Part shown: in pieces, positions 12,117-21,989 of the stretch
Position numbering within the stretch: the stretch's first letter is position 1
Layout: each line of letters starts with the position of its first letter
NCBI RefSeq assembly: GCF_009389715.1
Contig: NW_024067996.1
Location: 124,001-188,000 of the forward strand
Direction of reading: 5' to 3'
Source: Phoenix dactylifera
Lineage: Eukaryota > Streptophyta > Magnoliopsida > Arecales > Arecaceae
Length of the DNA: 64,000 bases
Position numbers and translations under genes: made by a program
Notes under the pieces: model-generated
What the model was told of the DNA's origin: nothing
The model's database searches: none
Seen by the model: only the letters and a program-made list of their open reading frames with translations

Positions 12117-12761
12117 CTACGTAATATAAATGAGAATACATACCAACGAGTATTTGTACCACCAGTTGAATACATGGCCCATTATGATGGATAGATGACT
12201 TGTGTGTTTGGTCTTTTTCTTTAAGAACTCTGTCACCAAACTTGTAAGATGTGCAATTTGCTTCTGTTCTTCCTCTCGCTCTTTCTTTTCCTCCTCATGC
12301 TCTCTCCTCTCCTGCTCCAATTGCCTCCGCAGCTCCTCATGCTCCATCTTTATCTCCTCCATCTCAGCTTTAAGTTTCTGCAACTCCCCAACATGGTCTT
12401 GTGACACACGACTAGGTATGGAAGAAGATGAAGAGGGCTTCAGCCCAACCCTAAATCTAAGAATGTATCTCTTTCTTTTTCCAAGTGTCTGTCTAGACAT
12501 CTCCTCTTATGTTAATTGCACACCGGATTGGAAAGATTCTTCTCGCAAGCTCAACATCTTTGACTATCAATGCAAAGGTAACAACAGAATTAAATGTATA
12601 TAACCTTGCAAAAGTATAAACTAATTTAAATGATTATTGAGATTTCAGATACCTACATGTTTCACGACGCAAATAGGATCAATCCACTCTTTGTTCTTCT
12701 TGGTATGAGTTTTCTTATAGAATTCTGAAAATTCAAGGTTTTCAGAATCATTAAACTCCGG
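12117..12761 (-). pseudogene. Transposase_24-like CACTA protein, degenerate
   Basis: A minus-strand exon (about 12652-12761) encodes FYKKTHTKKNKEWIDP, matching the HTKKDGSWVD-type motif of the plant En/Spm Transposase_24 family (PF03004). After an intron with a plausible acceptor at 12564-12565, the next exon (12117-12563) carries QTLGKRKRYILRFRVGLKP, a decayed form of the family's LGKRSGYxRGLGxGPKP motif. A glutamate/arginine-rich coiled coil follows (about residues 37-85 of the frame that starts at 12500), as in full-length members. A stop precedes the second part in frame, so the gene is broken. The family is thought to bind CACTA ends. Confidence 0.75.
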
Positions 12762-13039
12762 CTGCAAAGTGTAATTTAGATTAGCATATAGCCACTACAT
12801 AATAAGAAAACTAGAATAACTGTCAGATCTACTTGCATAAAAGAATTCCAAAAATATATTTGCAGCAAACTAGAATAAAAAATCTACTTGCAGCAAATTG
12901 TTTATTTTACAATAGCCAAAATTATCCCATAGACTGTTTCACAGGCAATTCACTAAAAATATAGCCAGTACATACTCAAAAATGTATTACCGGTATAGTC
13001 ATTGTTGCAACAAATGACCGAGATCCTGAACAATGATTG

Positions 13040-13691
13040 TACTCAAACCCAGCTGAGGCTTCTCCAAGTCTAATGGCTATAACCACAAAGACAAAATAAA
13101 CAGAACAACATCATCTTTACATGAAAACCCAGTATAACTTATAGCAGATATAAACTACTCAATCAGGTGACAAAAATCCAATCTTCAAGTCTTTAATGAA
13201 CCTATCAAAGTGCAACCTGACACCATGAAGGAGCTCGAGAGAACTCATTGCTCTGGCAAGGAATCTTGGTCACTTCAAAGATCTGAGACCCAACCTTGGG
13301 CTCTGCAACGCCGAGGCTGAACTTAGCCTTCTTCCCCTCTTTTGGTTTCGGGAGGTTGATTTCCAAGAAGTTCCTCAACGCATCGGTCATGAGCCCTAGA
13401 AGCCCGCAACAAAATAGAATAAATTTGTAACTTCGAACCCCAAATGGGTAGCAGATGGGGGGAAAAGGTAGGGTTCGAAGCTCACCTTCGGAGATGGCGT
13501 TGCATTGGTTCAGGGCATCGAGGGCGGAGGAGAAAGGGTGGAAGGCGACGAGCTTGACCACCTTGCCAAAGGCGCATGAGGTCGAGGACCGAGTTCCGGA
13601 CGGCCTCGGTGTTCTGGCCGATCTCGTCGAGGCCGTACGCGTGGAAGAGGATGTAGCCGGAGGCGGATTCAAAGGGGAGGTAGAGTGCCAT
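13040..13691 (-). pseudogene. Captured NOP56 5' fragment
   Basis: Exon 1 (13486-13691) starts MALYLPFESASGYILFHA and continues through GLDEIGQNTEAVRNSVLDL and, after a frame change near 13570, AFHPFSSALDALNQCNAI. Exon 2 (about 13183-13395) encodes TDALRNFLEINLPKPKEGKK, FSLGVAEPKVGSQIFE and IPCQSNEF, then a frame change near 13230 before HGVRLHFDRFIKDLK. A third piece at about 13040-13076 gives LDLEKPQLGL. This is the N-terminal domain of nucleolar box C/D snoRNP protein NOP56, with the plant intron positions retained, so it was copied as genomic DNA. It is truncated and frameshifted, lies in the same orientation as the transposase gene, and sits between the CACTA ends. It is not a working NOP56. 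Confidence 0.88.
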
Positions 13692-15116
13692 CGCCCGACG
13701 GAGCGAGGCTTTGACGAGGAGAAGGTTGGAATTCTAGGGTTTCTCCTCCCTCTCCCCTCTGGTTTTCAGATAGGGTTTTGGAGGCGCGAGGAAGGAGAAG
13801 TGGAGGTAGGGTTTTGAGGAGAAAGGGGAAGGGAGCTAGGTTTTTACGGGCCTCAGTTCTCCTCCCAGTGTTCCGCCAGGATTAATCTTTAACTTGATCA
13901 GGACCGTCCGATGGATTTGACCACCTCCGGCCAGGGAGATTAAAAAGATGAGGGTTTGGGTTGGGTCCTGTCTTAAAGGGACAGACCTAATTCCAGCTTG
14001 CCTCAGCCATCTACCAGTAGTTGTTTAGGTGGTATTTGGTAACGGCATAAGACCTGAAATAAAATCATGCACAAGGATATTTCTTCTATGATATAAGTCT
14101 CAACAATGGAACCTTCAATCGATGCTCGATTCTTTACCTTTTGCTTTAGATCACGCATAAGCCTATAAATAAGATTAATATATTAATTTCTCGAATTTAA
14201 TGGATTTAAAGAAACTATTTAATGGATTTAAAGAAATTGTTATGGTTACAGATTTTACCTTTCAAAGGGTATATCCATCTGTACTGCACGGGGCCCCCGA
14301 CCTTAGCTTTATAAGCTAGGCTCATGGACTCATAGATAGGATTACTCATGGACCCATCATCTGGGTTCTAAATCCTAAAGGACCTGATTTGATCAATTAT
14401 TTAATCAGATATCCGAATTCGAATCCGAAAAAATAGATCTATCCGTATCTGTATCCATATCCATATCCGGAATATTTTTAAACTAACTATCCGGATCCGT
14501 ATTTGAATCCGATCGGATGAACAAAACAGCATCCGAATCTAACCCAAATCAAATACGGAAACGGATACGGTCGGATAAAATCTGACCCGTTTTCAGCCTT
14601 AGGCGGAGCATTCCAAATAGTTTACTGCCGTTAATCACTAGGGGTGCAAATGGGTCATCGTTTATGGTCGGCGCCATAGGATTTGGGAATGAGAAGAGGG
14701 GATTTGGATTTTCTGGAGAGCGATTGGGATTTGGGCTATCAAAGAGATTTGGGCGAGGCGGCGGGCACACTTAGTTTCATTTTGGATTTCTCTCTTTTTA
14801 CCTTTTTTTAATTTATAATTACTCAAAAATAATATTTTTAATATTTTTGAAATTAAAAATTAAATTTGGTGATGGAAATTTTTGTCAATAATCCATCACT
14901 ACCAAAAATAATATTTTAAAAATTTATAAATACTTGGGTTACGATTTTTGTAATGACTGAATTTGTCACTGCCTGGTTGCAATTTCAGTTACCAGTTTTG
15001 TGACAGATACTCCGTCACTACGATGGTCACTAAGTTTTGGCGCCCACCCTATCCGTGTATTCTGTAACCTGTCTGTCACTAAGTTCACACCATAGTGACC
15101 AAATTTCTGTCTGTCA
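13692..15116. other. CACTA interior right half
   Basis: The first about 160 bp (to about 13850) look like the NOP56 5' untranslated region and promoter edge, with AAACCCTA-type motifs. At about 14395-14600 there is a repeat rich in GGATA(T/C) words, of the type common in plant non-autonomous transposons. The right subterminal region (about 14880-15192) has many GTGACGGA/TCCGTCAC motifs. No gene was seen. Confidence 0.5.
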
Positions 15117-15192
15117 CTAATCCGTCACAAATAGTGACTGATAACGGGCCGTCACTAGTTTTCCGTCACTATACGCTTGTTTTCTGGTAGTG

Positions 15193-15500
15193 AGAAGCCC
15201 TCCGCGGTGGCTGCGGTGGCAGCGAAGGAGGAGAAGCCCTCCATAGTGGCTGCAGTGGCTGCGGCGTCGGCGAAGGAGGAGAAGCCCTCCTGGGTTTCTT
15301 CTTCTCCCGCCTCGCCTCCAAATCTCCCGACAACCCGGCCCCGACGACCCCCACCTCTCCGCGGTGGCTGCGGCGGCGACGAAGGAGGAGAAGCCCTCCT
15401 GGGTTTCTTCTTCTTCCGCCTCGCCTCCAAATCTTCTGACAACCCGGCCTGACGACCACCACCTCTCCCTCTCCCTCTCCCTCTCTCTCTCGGCCTCTGC
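15193..15500. repeat. GC-rich imperfect tandem repeats
   Basis: Immediately outside the CACTA right end, the phrase GAAGGAGGAGAAGCCCTCC recurs at about 15224, 15272 and 15381, with a longer 109-bp unit (about 15257-15365 and 15366-15475). A CT-rich microsatellite follows (15463-15492). Several overlapping open frames exist on both strands, but they are by-products of the repeat. It may be a captured gene 5' end; the source was not recognised. Confidence 0.55.
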
Positions 15501-16432
15501 TAAATCAAATTCCGGAGGAAATATACCTTGGGACGCCGACGCCGAAGAGACTCGCGAACGGACAAAGGACGCGACGGGTGAAGGCAAGGAGATAAAGCCG
15601 AATAGAGGAATAGGGAATTAGCTAGGGTTTGTTTGGTTTCTCACACGTCCCCTACATGCATACGTTTCTCGACTGCATTTTTTTTAGTCAATGGAGGTGA
15701 ACCTTTAGGGACCAAAATTTAGTCACCAAAAATTTTACCTCCAGCCCGCGCGAAATACTGGACTTGTGCCAACTTGGTTTTGATTTTCCGCGATCAAATA
15801 TGCATTTAGTTGGTGTAGGACAATCATTCAGTAACTAACAAGGATGCGTGCAAATTTATTTCTAAGCGGATTTTCGATCCTGCCCGTAGGATGTCCAAGA
15901 ATATTATATATTTCTAAGTGGATTTCCGTTCCCACGTCTGCATGCTGCGTATCCTATCGATCCGTATATTTATTTGACAAGGAGTCAAGCACCGAGCTCG
16001 AGCTTTTAAAATTATATTATAATATTAAAAATAAAAAAGAATTTAAGTATGAAGAAAAGTTGTGGATTGAATTACTAGTGATTCCAAAGAAGTCTATTTA
16101 TAAACTCTATTCGGAAATTGAAGAGACGCAATAGCTTCGAAGATATATAATGTTTCGACACCCTTTTTTTTTGGGGGGGGGGGAGCAGCATTCTCTTTCG
16201 AAGAGTACAAATTCATCTAAAAAAGGCGCCTAACAAAAAATATTTTAAAAATATTTAAAATAACTAAAATTTAAAAAATAAAATAATATTTTTTAATTAA
16301 AACTCCAACAAATTATGCCTAAATTTAGGTCAGTTTGTTATTGTTTCTCATCCCTATATCCTTGCTAAGTACAAGCATGCCGGCTCTCTGACACCAAGAG
16401 GATTAAGTTGCCTACTAGGACTTTGACCGCCC
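15501..16432. other. Intergenic, no gene recognised
   Basis: Mixed sequence with GGGACCAAA/TTTAGTCACC words near 15700-15740 that resemble transposon subterminal repeats, then AT-rich DNA and a T/G homopolymer run near 16165-16183. No coding support. Confidence 0.4.
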
Positions 16433-16440
16433 AGCTCCTT
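16433..16440. repeat. SINE target-site duplication, left
   Basis: AGCTCCTT here is repeated exactly at 16834-16841 on the other side of the SINE. Confidence 0.85.
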
Positions 16441-16833
16441 TTCTTTTTCTTTTTTTTTGCTAAAAAAAGAGGAAAGGGGGAGGAAGGGACGAGCCCACCC
16501 CCGCATAGCAGCCCCCACCTTGCCAGGAGAATGTTCGATGCAAGCAGAAATGACCATGTGTTGGACACCCCGACCGGTTTTACTCATACTCTCCCTACCT
16601 ATAGGCCTGGCTCGGATACCCCTCTGGGCTCCGGCACGAATTCTTTGTGTGAGTACATCACACTTGGCACCACCGAGGCTACCAGCGGACTAGTAGCCCT
16701 TCCAAACCCCGTGTCCGAGCAAGAAGCATCCGGTCTCTATAATTTAATCGTCGCCCGTGGGTTTCGAACTCGGAACTACTTGGTTGTAAGTAAGGCTCCG
16801 TTCCATTGAGCTACCACCTCAGTGGCACCACCT
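16441..16833 (-). mobile_element. tRNA-derived SINE with target-site duplication
   Basis: The element is 393 bp and reads on the minus strand. Its head (from 16833) contains a Pol III A box TAGCTCAATGG (16803-16813) and a B box GAGTTCGAAAC (16761-16771), separated as in a tRNA gene. A body of about 300 bp and an A-rich tail with interspersed G (T-rich on the plus strand, 16441-16460) follow. It is flanked by the exact 8-bp repeat AGCTCCTT. A second, decayed copy is at 8020-8350. Overlapping open frames (16408-16809 and others) are spurious. I cannot name the family. Confidence 0.85.
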
Positions 16834-16841
16834 AGCTCCTT
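16834..16841. repeat. SINE target-site duplication, right
   Basis: AGCTCCTT, identical to 16433-16440; it defines the SINE insertion. Confidence 0.85.
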
Positions 16842-18109
16842 CATCGATGGCTAAAGATCCCAAGTTTGACCATACTCTCTTTCTATATTTCTCTCTCTTA
16901 TTTCAATTAGGGTTAGGGTTGATATAAGTTCGAGCTTAAATTCCGAACAAAACTTGAATAAGAGATTAGCTCACTCATGTACTCCTTTACACCCCCTATC
17001 CATATCATCTCTAATATTTATATTTACATCATTCATTTTTAACACGAGATGTTAATGTTAGTGAAGCGGAAGGAAAGGACAAGGATTATCTATATTAAAA
17101 GGGTAAATGAAAAAAATAAAAGTAAAATAAAAGGGATTCTCTTACAACTACTAAGTAGCATGTATTACATATTTTTCCCCAAAAAAATTAAAGGAATAAA
17201 TCCTAAATAGTTGTCCTACTTATTTTCCAAGCTCTATGATTGGCAAAAATAGATAGACATTTTTACACCATATAAAGTACTGCAAATTATTAAAACAGGA
17301 TACATATATGCAGTGGATGTTCATAACAAAAACCTTCCTAAGAATAAGATTTCAATTCGTTTTGCACTGTAACATTACATGTGAGGACTAAAATTCTCGA
17401 GCACTTCATGTTTTTAGAAAAACATAATTTATACACAACAGAGCTGCATTAAGTGGGGTTAAAGCAGCGTCATCTTGGTGCATGAATGGGTCCAATATGC
17501 CATCAAACTAGTCTGTATAATAGACGGTCTCTTGGTTAATAGAGAATTAATCTGTTGTCCACATCTAATTTATTCATCTGTCGATTAAGATTATTCTAAA
17601 AAATAATATTCTTTCAACATTAATATTTCATATCATGAAGCTCCTGTCTATCATCACAATGGTCATGCTTATATCCAATCATTTTTAATTTATATAGAAA
17701 AGCCCGAGTGCCTACAGAGACAGACAGAGAGAGAGAGAGAGAGATGGTTCTGCCACTCTGGTTTCCTCGACGGGATTGCTTTCCAACTCTTCTCCATTCA
17801 ATGCCAAACGAGCCAAAACAGAAGGCTCCCTCGTAAGTTCACGGATGCTGCCAATTAATTAGAAACAATGGGACCCATGGATACCTTCTAGTGACCAAAA
17901 CACCCTTTATATTTATTATATATAAGAGAATTGATATGGCAAAGTGGCATGCATCATCAGTTTTTTGACGCCTGAAGTAGAGCAATATTAGAAGCTGTGT
18001 TGTTCTGTAAGCAGGAGGTGATACGGCCAAGTAGGATTTTTTAGGTCTTCCTTTGAGTGACAAAAAAAAAAAAAAATCCCCAAATAGATGTGGATGCCCC
18101 TCTTGGAGA
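16842..18109. other. Intergenic, no gene recognised
   Basis: AT-rich sequence with a short GA microsatellite near 17720-17743. No coding region, RNA gene or element boundary could be supported. Confidence 0.45.
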
Positions 18110-18490
18110 AGATACACTCAAAATTGGCCTTTGTGAAAAGGAATGTTTCTCTCCTTGGGAGGTAGACTCACATTGATAAACTCTTTTCACACTGCTCTGC
18201 CTTCCTATTACATATCGGTTTAAATTGCCAAAATGGTTTCTGAATAGAATTGATAAAATCATGCATGCTTTTCTTTGGAAAGTAAAGGATATGGTTAGTG
18301 GATTTCAGTGCTTGCTTGATAGAAATGTTGTCTGTAGATCTAAAAAACAAGAAAGGTTGAGGATTAAAAATATTGAGCAAATGAATCTTGCACTCCTCGC
18401 CAAATAGGCTTGAAAATTCACTTTGGGATCTGAGTCTCCACGGTGGAAATAGATCAAAAGAGCTTACTATATTAGAAAGAAATCTGGAAT
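18110..18490 (+). pseudogene. LINE (L1-type) reverse transcriptase remnant
   Basis: One frame reads LSLGGRLTLINSFHTALPSY (about 18150-18210), the typical motif behind the palm domain of plant L1 reverse transcriptases. Another continues LPKWFLNRIDKIMHAFLWK and later LRIKNIEQMNLALLAK. The frame change near 18210 and a stop at 18405-18407 show decay. Only this short slice of the element is present. Confidence 0.8.
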
Positions 18491-18834
18491 GAGAGTCGAA
18501 AAAATCGCAAAAAGTTTTGGAAGGATATAAGTAAACATCCGTAAGCTTCTTACAAAAAGTTATTTTAGTTTTTTGAAAAAGTTAAAATAGCTTTTCAAAA
18601 ATTTAATCAAACGTTTTTAATTTATGTAAAAATACTTTTAGAAAGTCAGAAAGTACTTTTTCGCCCTTCAAAAATCTTTTTCAAATGAAGTCTTATTCTT
18701 TCTATGTGCATTAAAAATACAACCCTAACCCGAAAAGAAAAGACCTCCATAACTGCCACAGGATGAGGCATCGTGTGTGTCGAGATTGAAATAAAAAGCC
18801 CACTTAAATATCATCGCTACGGATATTATGTTAC
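18491..18834. other. Intergenic
   Basis: Contains a block rich in AAAGTACTTTTT-like words (about 18545-18680), of the kind found inside some plant non-autonomous DNA transposons. No gene was seen. Confidence 0.4.
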
Positions 18835-19250
18835 TTCCATGGGGCTCACCGGATTGTTACCAGAGTCTAATGGCGGAGGATGTTTTAGTACGTGGCTAGA
18901 AACAATCGAGTGTAGAGGTGGCTTGGGGAAACCTCCTTCCCTTATTCACCCAACACCAAATGCACCGGCTCTCATGATACGCCAAAATGACGCCCCTCTA
19001 TGAATTTGTGAGGTCTATGGTGAAACCTAGAAAGAGACAAGAAAGAGCGTAGAATTGGATGTGTTATTGGTCTGGGTGTGTGAAGTAATTTCATGTCCCA
19101 CTTTGGCTTTTGGCTCCAGTCGAAAAATGTGAAATTAAATGCTCTCTTGAATTAAAATATTATTCCCGCATGGAATTACATGCTAGTCGGATATGTGGTG
19201 GATAGAAGGAAGGATTATTTGGACGTGTGGCAGATGAAGAGCCTCTATTT
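18835..19250 (+). repeat. Upstream duplicate of the DUF538 promoter region
   Basis: This segment aligns with 19738-20125, the region just upstream of the DUF538 core promoter. Shared landmarks in order: CTTCCATGGG, GAAACCTCCTT, CGCCAAAATGA/TGCCAAAATGA, AAAGAGCGTAGA/AAAGAGTGTAGA, GTGTGAAGTA, TGAATTAA, GGAATTA and CGATGAAGAG/AGATGAAGAG. The similarity stops before the TATA box, and no second gene body follows. The open frame at 18773-19003 is accidental. Confidence 0.75.
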
Positions 19251-19737
19251 CAGTCTACAGTAGAATAAAATAAAAAATATAGAATTGGACTTTTTTTTAT
19301 AAATATTTTTTTATAAATATCTTTTTAAAAATTTAAATTTATGTGAATACCTTCTTAAAATTTATATTTATTTCTATATTTTTACAAAATATTGTTTTTA
19401 CACAAATATTCCTAATATAACGGTTCTTCTAATACGATTAATAAAAATATATTTATTTTAATAAAAAATAAAATAAAATTTTAAAATTAGTATTTTATCT
19501 TCTATCTCAATCATTTTATATAGGTTTTTTTTTTTTACACATCCACCTATTAAGGATATTTCAGTTATTTTATTTTGAATCTGCTAATATGCGGTGTCAG
19601 ATGGCGTGAGACTCACATGGGCAAAAATAAAAATTAAAAAAAATAAAATAAAAATATTAATTTTGTGATGATATTTATGTAAAATTTAATATTTAGAAAG
19701 ATATTCGTAAAAAAAATATTGACGTGGGCAGATTTAC
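19251..19737. other. AT-rich spacer between promoter duplicates
   Basis: Very AT-rich, with many TTTTTATAAATAT-like words. No gene was seen. Confidence 0.5.
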
Positions 19738-20125
19738 CTTCCATGGGCCCCGCCAAATGGTTACTGGTTTACATGACGAGGGAGGGTGAAAACCGGGCGC
19801 AGAGGTGACTTCCTGAAACCTCCTTGTCCTGTTCACCCCGTGCGACACCAAACGCACCGATCTCCTAGATGCCAAAATGATGAGTTTGTGGGGCCCACGG
19901 TGGCATAAAGAAAGAGTGTAGATTTTTTCTTTTTTTTTTTTTTGCGGGCGTGTGAAGTATTTTGTGATCCCGATTCCGCTACCGCTTCCGGTTTCACGTT
20001 TCAGAAAAAGGTGGGATTAAACGCTCCCTTGAATTAAGTACTGTTTCCTTGTGGAATTAAATACTGTTTGGATATATCGTTGATGGAGAGAGAGTATATG
20101 GACATACGGCCGATGAAGAGTTCTG
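19738..20125 (+). promoter_or_regulatory. DUF538 proximal upstream region (duplicate copy)
   Basis: This is the gene-proximal copy of the duplicated block described at 18835-19250. It ends about 20 bp before the TATA box. Preservation of both copies in order suggests tandem duplication followed by loss or absence of the first gene body; that is inference. Confidence 0.6.
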
Positions 20126-20142
20126 CTAATAAAGAGCATCTC

Positions 20143-20160
20143 TTTATATATAAATATATA
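20143..20160 (+). promoter_or_regulatory. TATA box of the DUF538 gene
   Basis: TTTATATATAAATATATA lies about 155-170 bp before the chosen ATG, a plausible distance for a TATA box plus a leader of about 130 bases. Confidence 0.6.
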
Positions 20161-20313
20161 TATAGACTCAAGCTGCCTGCAAGTGAAGTCGGTCCCACCG
20201 GCCAAACCATCTGCCTTCTTTTCTGCCCTCAAATCCGCTTCCAATCCTTCTCTCTCAAAAACCCCTTCCTAAACCCTTCTCTTCGGCTCCTCGTCCTCCT
20301 CGTGGAATCATCC

Positions 20314-21989
20314 ATGGCAAAGATCTCGCCTTTCTCTATCCTTCTGATGTTTCTACTCTTGATAGGTCTTATGGGCGTGGCGGAGCTCGCGGCGACCGGG
20401 GGCGGATCGATCCACGAGCTCCTCCGGGAGCACGGCCTTCCGGCCGGCCTCCTTCCGAAGGCGGTCGAGTCGTTCGACCTGGACCGGGACTCCGGTCTCC
20501 TTGAGGTCCGGCTCGAGCGGCCCTGCTATGCGGTTTACGACGGGCTGGCCTACTTCGACCGGGTGGTCCGGGGGAACCTCAGCCACGGCGCGCTCCGGGG
20601 AGTGGAGGGCTTCTCCCAGGAGGAGCTCTTCCTCTGGCTCCCCGTCAAGGGGATTCTCGTCTCCGATCCGTCGTCCGGCATCATCCTCATCGACATCGTC
20701 CTCGCCCACAAACAGTTGTCCCTCTCGCTCTTCGAGGAGCCGCCGGACTGCCAGCCGGCGGTGCGGCAGGTCATCGGGGAAGGTGAGGGGCCAAAAAAGA
20801 TGCGATTTTGATGGTTCTTCCGTTTCAAATCTGTCTCATTTGCGTTTCGACTGTGTTTATTGCTTTGTCTTTCTGACTCCCCGGGTAGATTGCATTTACT
20901 TTGGGCTCTGTATGATTTTAATGTCTTTAATTAGGATTTCTGGCTCATTTTACATTTAAATTACTATTGGATCTGTGTGTTTTATTGTTTCAATTTTTGT
21001 CCTTCTACCATTGGAGGGATCTTTTGTTGTCTTCAAACATTAGTAGATCTACTACCACCATGATCTGTTGTATGTAGTGTTAGCTCTGTTTGTTTCTTGT
21101 CGATTTAACATCAACACTACAGCCTTCATGCTTTCTTCCTTTTTGCCCCTAAGAGAGGTTTCTGCCCTCTTAAATTCGTGTTTATTGGTATAAATAATTC
21201 TATTGAATCTAAATTTGAAGTTTGATTAAATTTTCTTTAGATTCTATGTTGTTTCTCTACGATTTCTATCAACAGTCTGATTACTTTTCCTTAATGTTGG
21301 CTCATTTTTTTTCAACAGTTTTTTCCAGTTTAATTTTTCGAATAACAAAAATCTATTTATTTCAACTTAGGAGCTTTTCTTTTAACAAATTACACTCTAA
21401 TGTTTTGGAGAAGAATTATAGTTTTTCAGTCTTTGCCCAGTTGAAACTGGGGTACAATTCTGTCTGTAGACGATGACTTGTTTTTTTCTCTTAGGCATTA
21501 TTCTCCGTCTTTTATGTGCAATAACACTACTACCCTGCAATTCTCTGTTCAAACTAATTTGGCTTTTGTTGAATTTGACTAACCATTTTTTCTTTCTTTT
21601 TTCCTTTATTCTAGTGCTCTCCACTTGAAATTGGCTACGCCATGGAAGTTCCTTTCACATATATTTTCTTTCCTCCAAGTAAATTACAACATAGATTCTT
21701 CTGCTTTGGTTCCCAGTTGAGTTTTATTTGGGCATGCTCTTAGAGACCTTTTTATCTTGGTTGCTTCACCTTTACCCTTTATTTCTTTTCAGCTGAAATA
21801 GTGATCTAGTCTTTTTCTCTGGATCAATGTCTTCTGTTTCACCCTTTTTTTTATTGTAGCTATGTACTACATTAGCAAGCTGTTCCGCGCTTGCTGTCTC
21901 TCTGTTTTAACTAACTCGAGATGATCTGTGTCTATTTTGCAGGGCTTTTTGGCAGAAAGGTCGGATTGCAAGGTCGGAGAGAGATATAG
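20314..21989 (+). CDS. DUF538 family secreted/ER protein
   Basis: Exon 1 is 20314-20782 and exon 2 is 21943-21989, joined in frame (donor AAG|GTGAGG, acceptor TTTTGCAG) to give about 171 residues. The start at 20314 opens a hydrophobic signal peptide (FSILLMFLLLIGLMGVAEL). The DUF538 domain follows, with SIHELLREHGLPAGLLPKAV near residues 33-52, then CYAVYDGLAYFD, ELFLWLPVKGILV, SSGIILIDIVLAHKQLSLSL and PPDCQPA. DUF538 proteins (SVB-like in Arabidopsis) are small secretory-pathway proteins linked to trichome growth and stress; the biochemical role is not settled. Without splicing the frame ends at 20811 after a short unrelated tail. GC-rich coding, as in monocot genes. An upstream in-frame ATG at 20068 would precede the TATA box and is unlikely. 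Confidence 0.88.

Larger units (their letters stand above)
11167..15192 (-). mobile_element. CACTA (En/Spm) type DNA transposon
   Basis: The left end begins CACTACAAGAAAA; the right end reads TTTTCTGGTAGTG, that is CACTACCAGAAAA inverted, giving a 13-bp terminal repeat with one mismatch. The left subterminal 300 bp is packed with GTCGCC/GGCGACCAA motifs in both orientations, as expected of CACTA elements. The interior carries a Transposase_24-like gene and a NOP56 fragment, both on the minus strand. No TNPD (DDE) transposase was seen, so it is non-autonomous. The flanking triplets differ (TCT left, AGA right) and the right subterminal motif (GTGACGGA type) differs from the left, so the two ends may come from two elements. 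Confidence 0.75.

Noticed and set aside
12202-12603. 133-codon plus-strand frame rich in Ser/Cys
   Set aside because: Antisense shadow of the minus-strand coiled-coil transposase exon.
11167-15192. Intact NOP56 gene
   Set aside because: Only the first exons are present, with frame changes near 13570 and 13230; the rest of the gene is absent.
15117-15621. Overlapping 85-156-codon frames on both strands
   Set aside because: By-products of GC-rich tandem repeats and a CT microsatellite; no consistent frame or family.
16354-16809. Possible genes of 67-133 codons
   Set aside because: They fall within the tRNA-derived SINE and recur in decayed form in the copy at 8.0-8.35 kb.
20068-20313. Upstream in-frame ATG extending the DUF538 protein
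   Set aside because: It lies before the TATA box and would bury the signal peptide; the start at 20314 fits the family.
20353-20959. Other frames across the DUF538 gene (118 and 152 codons)
   Set aside because: Shadows created by the GC-rich DUF538 exon.
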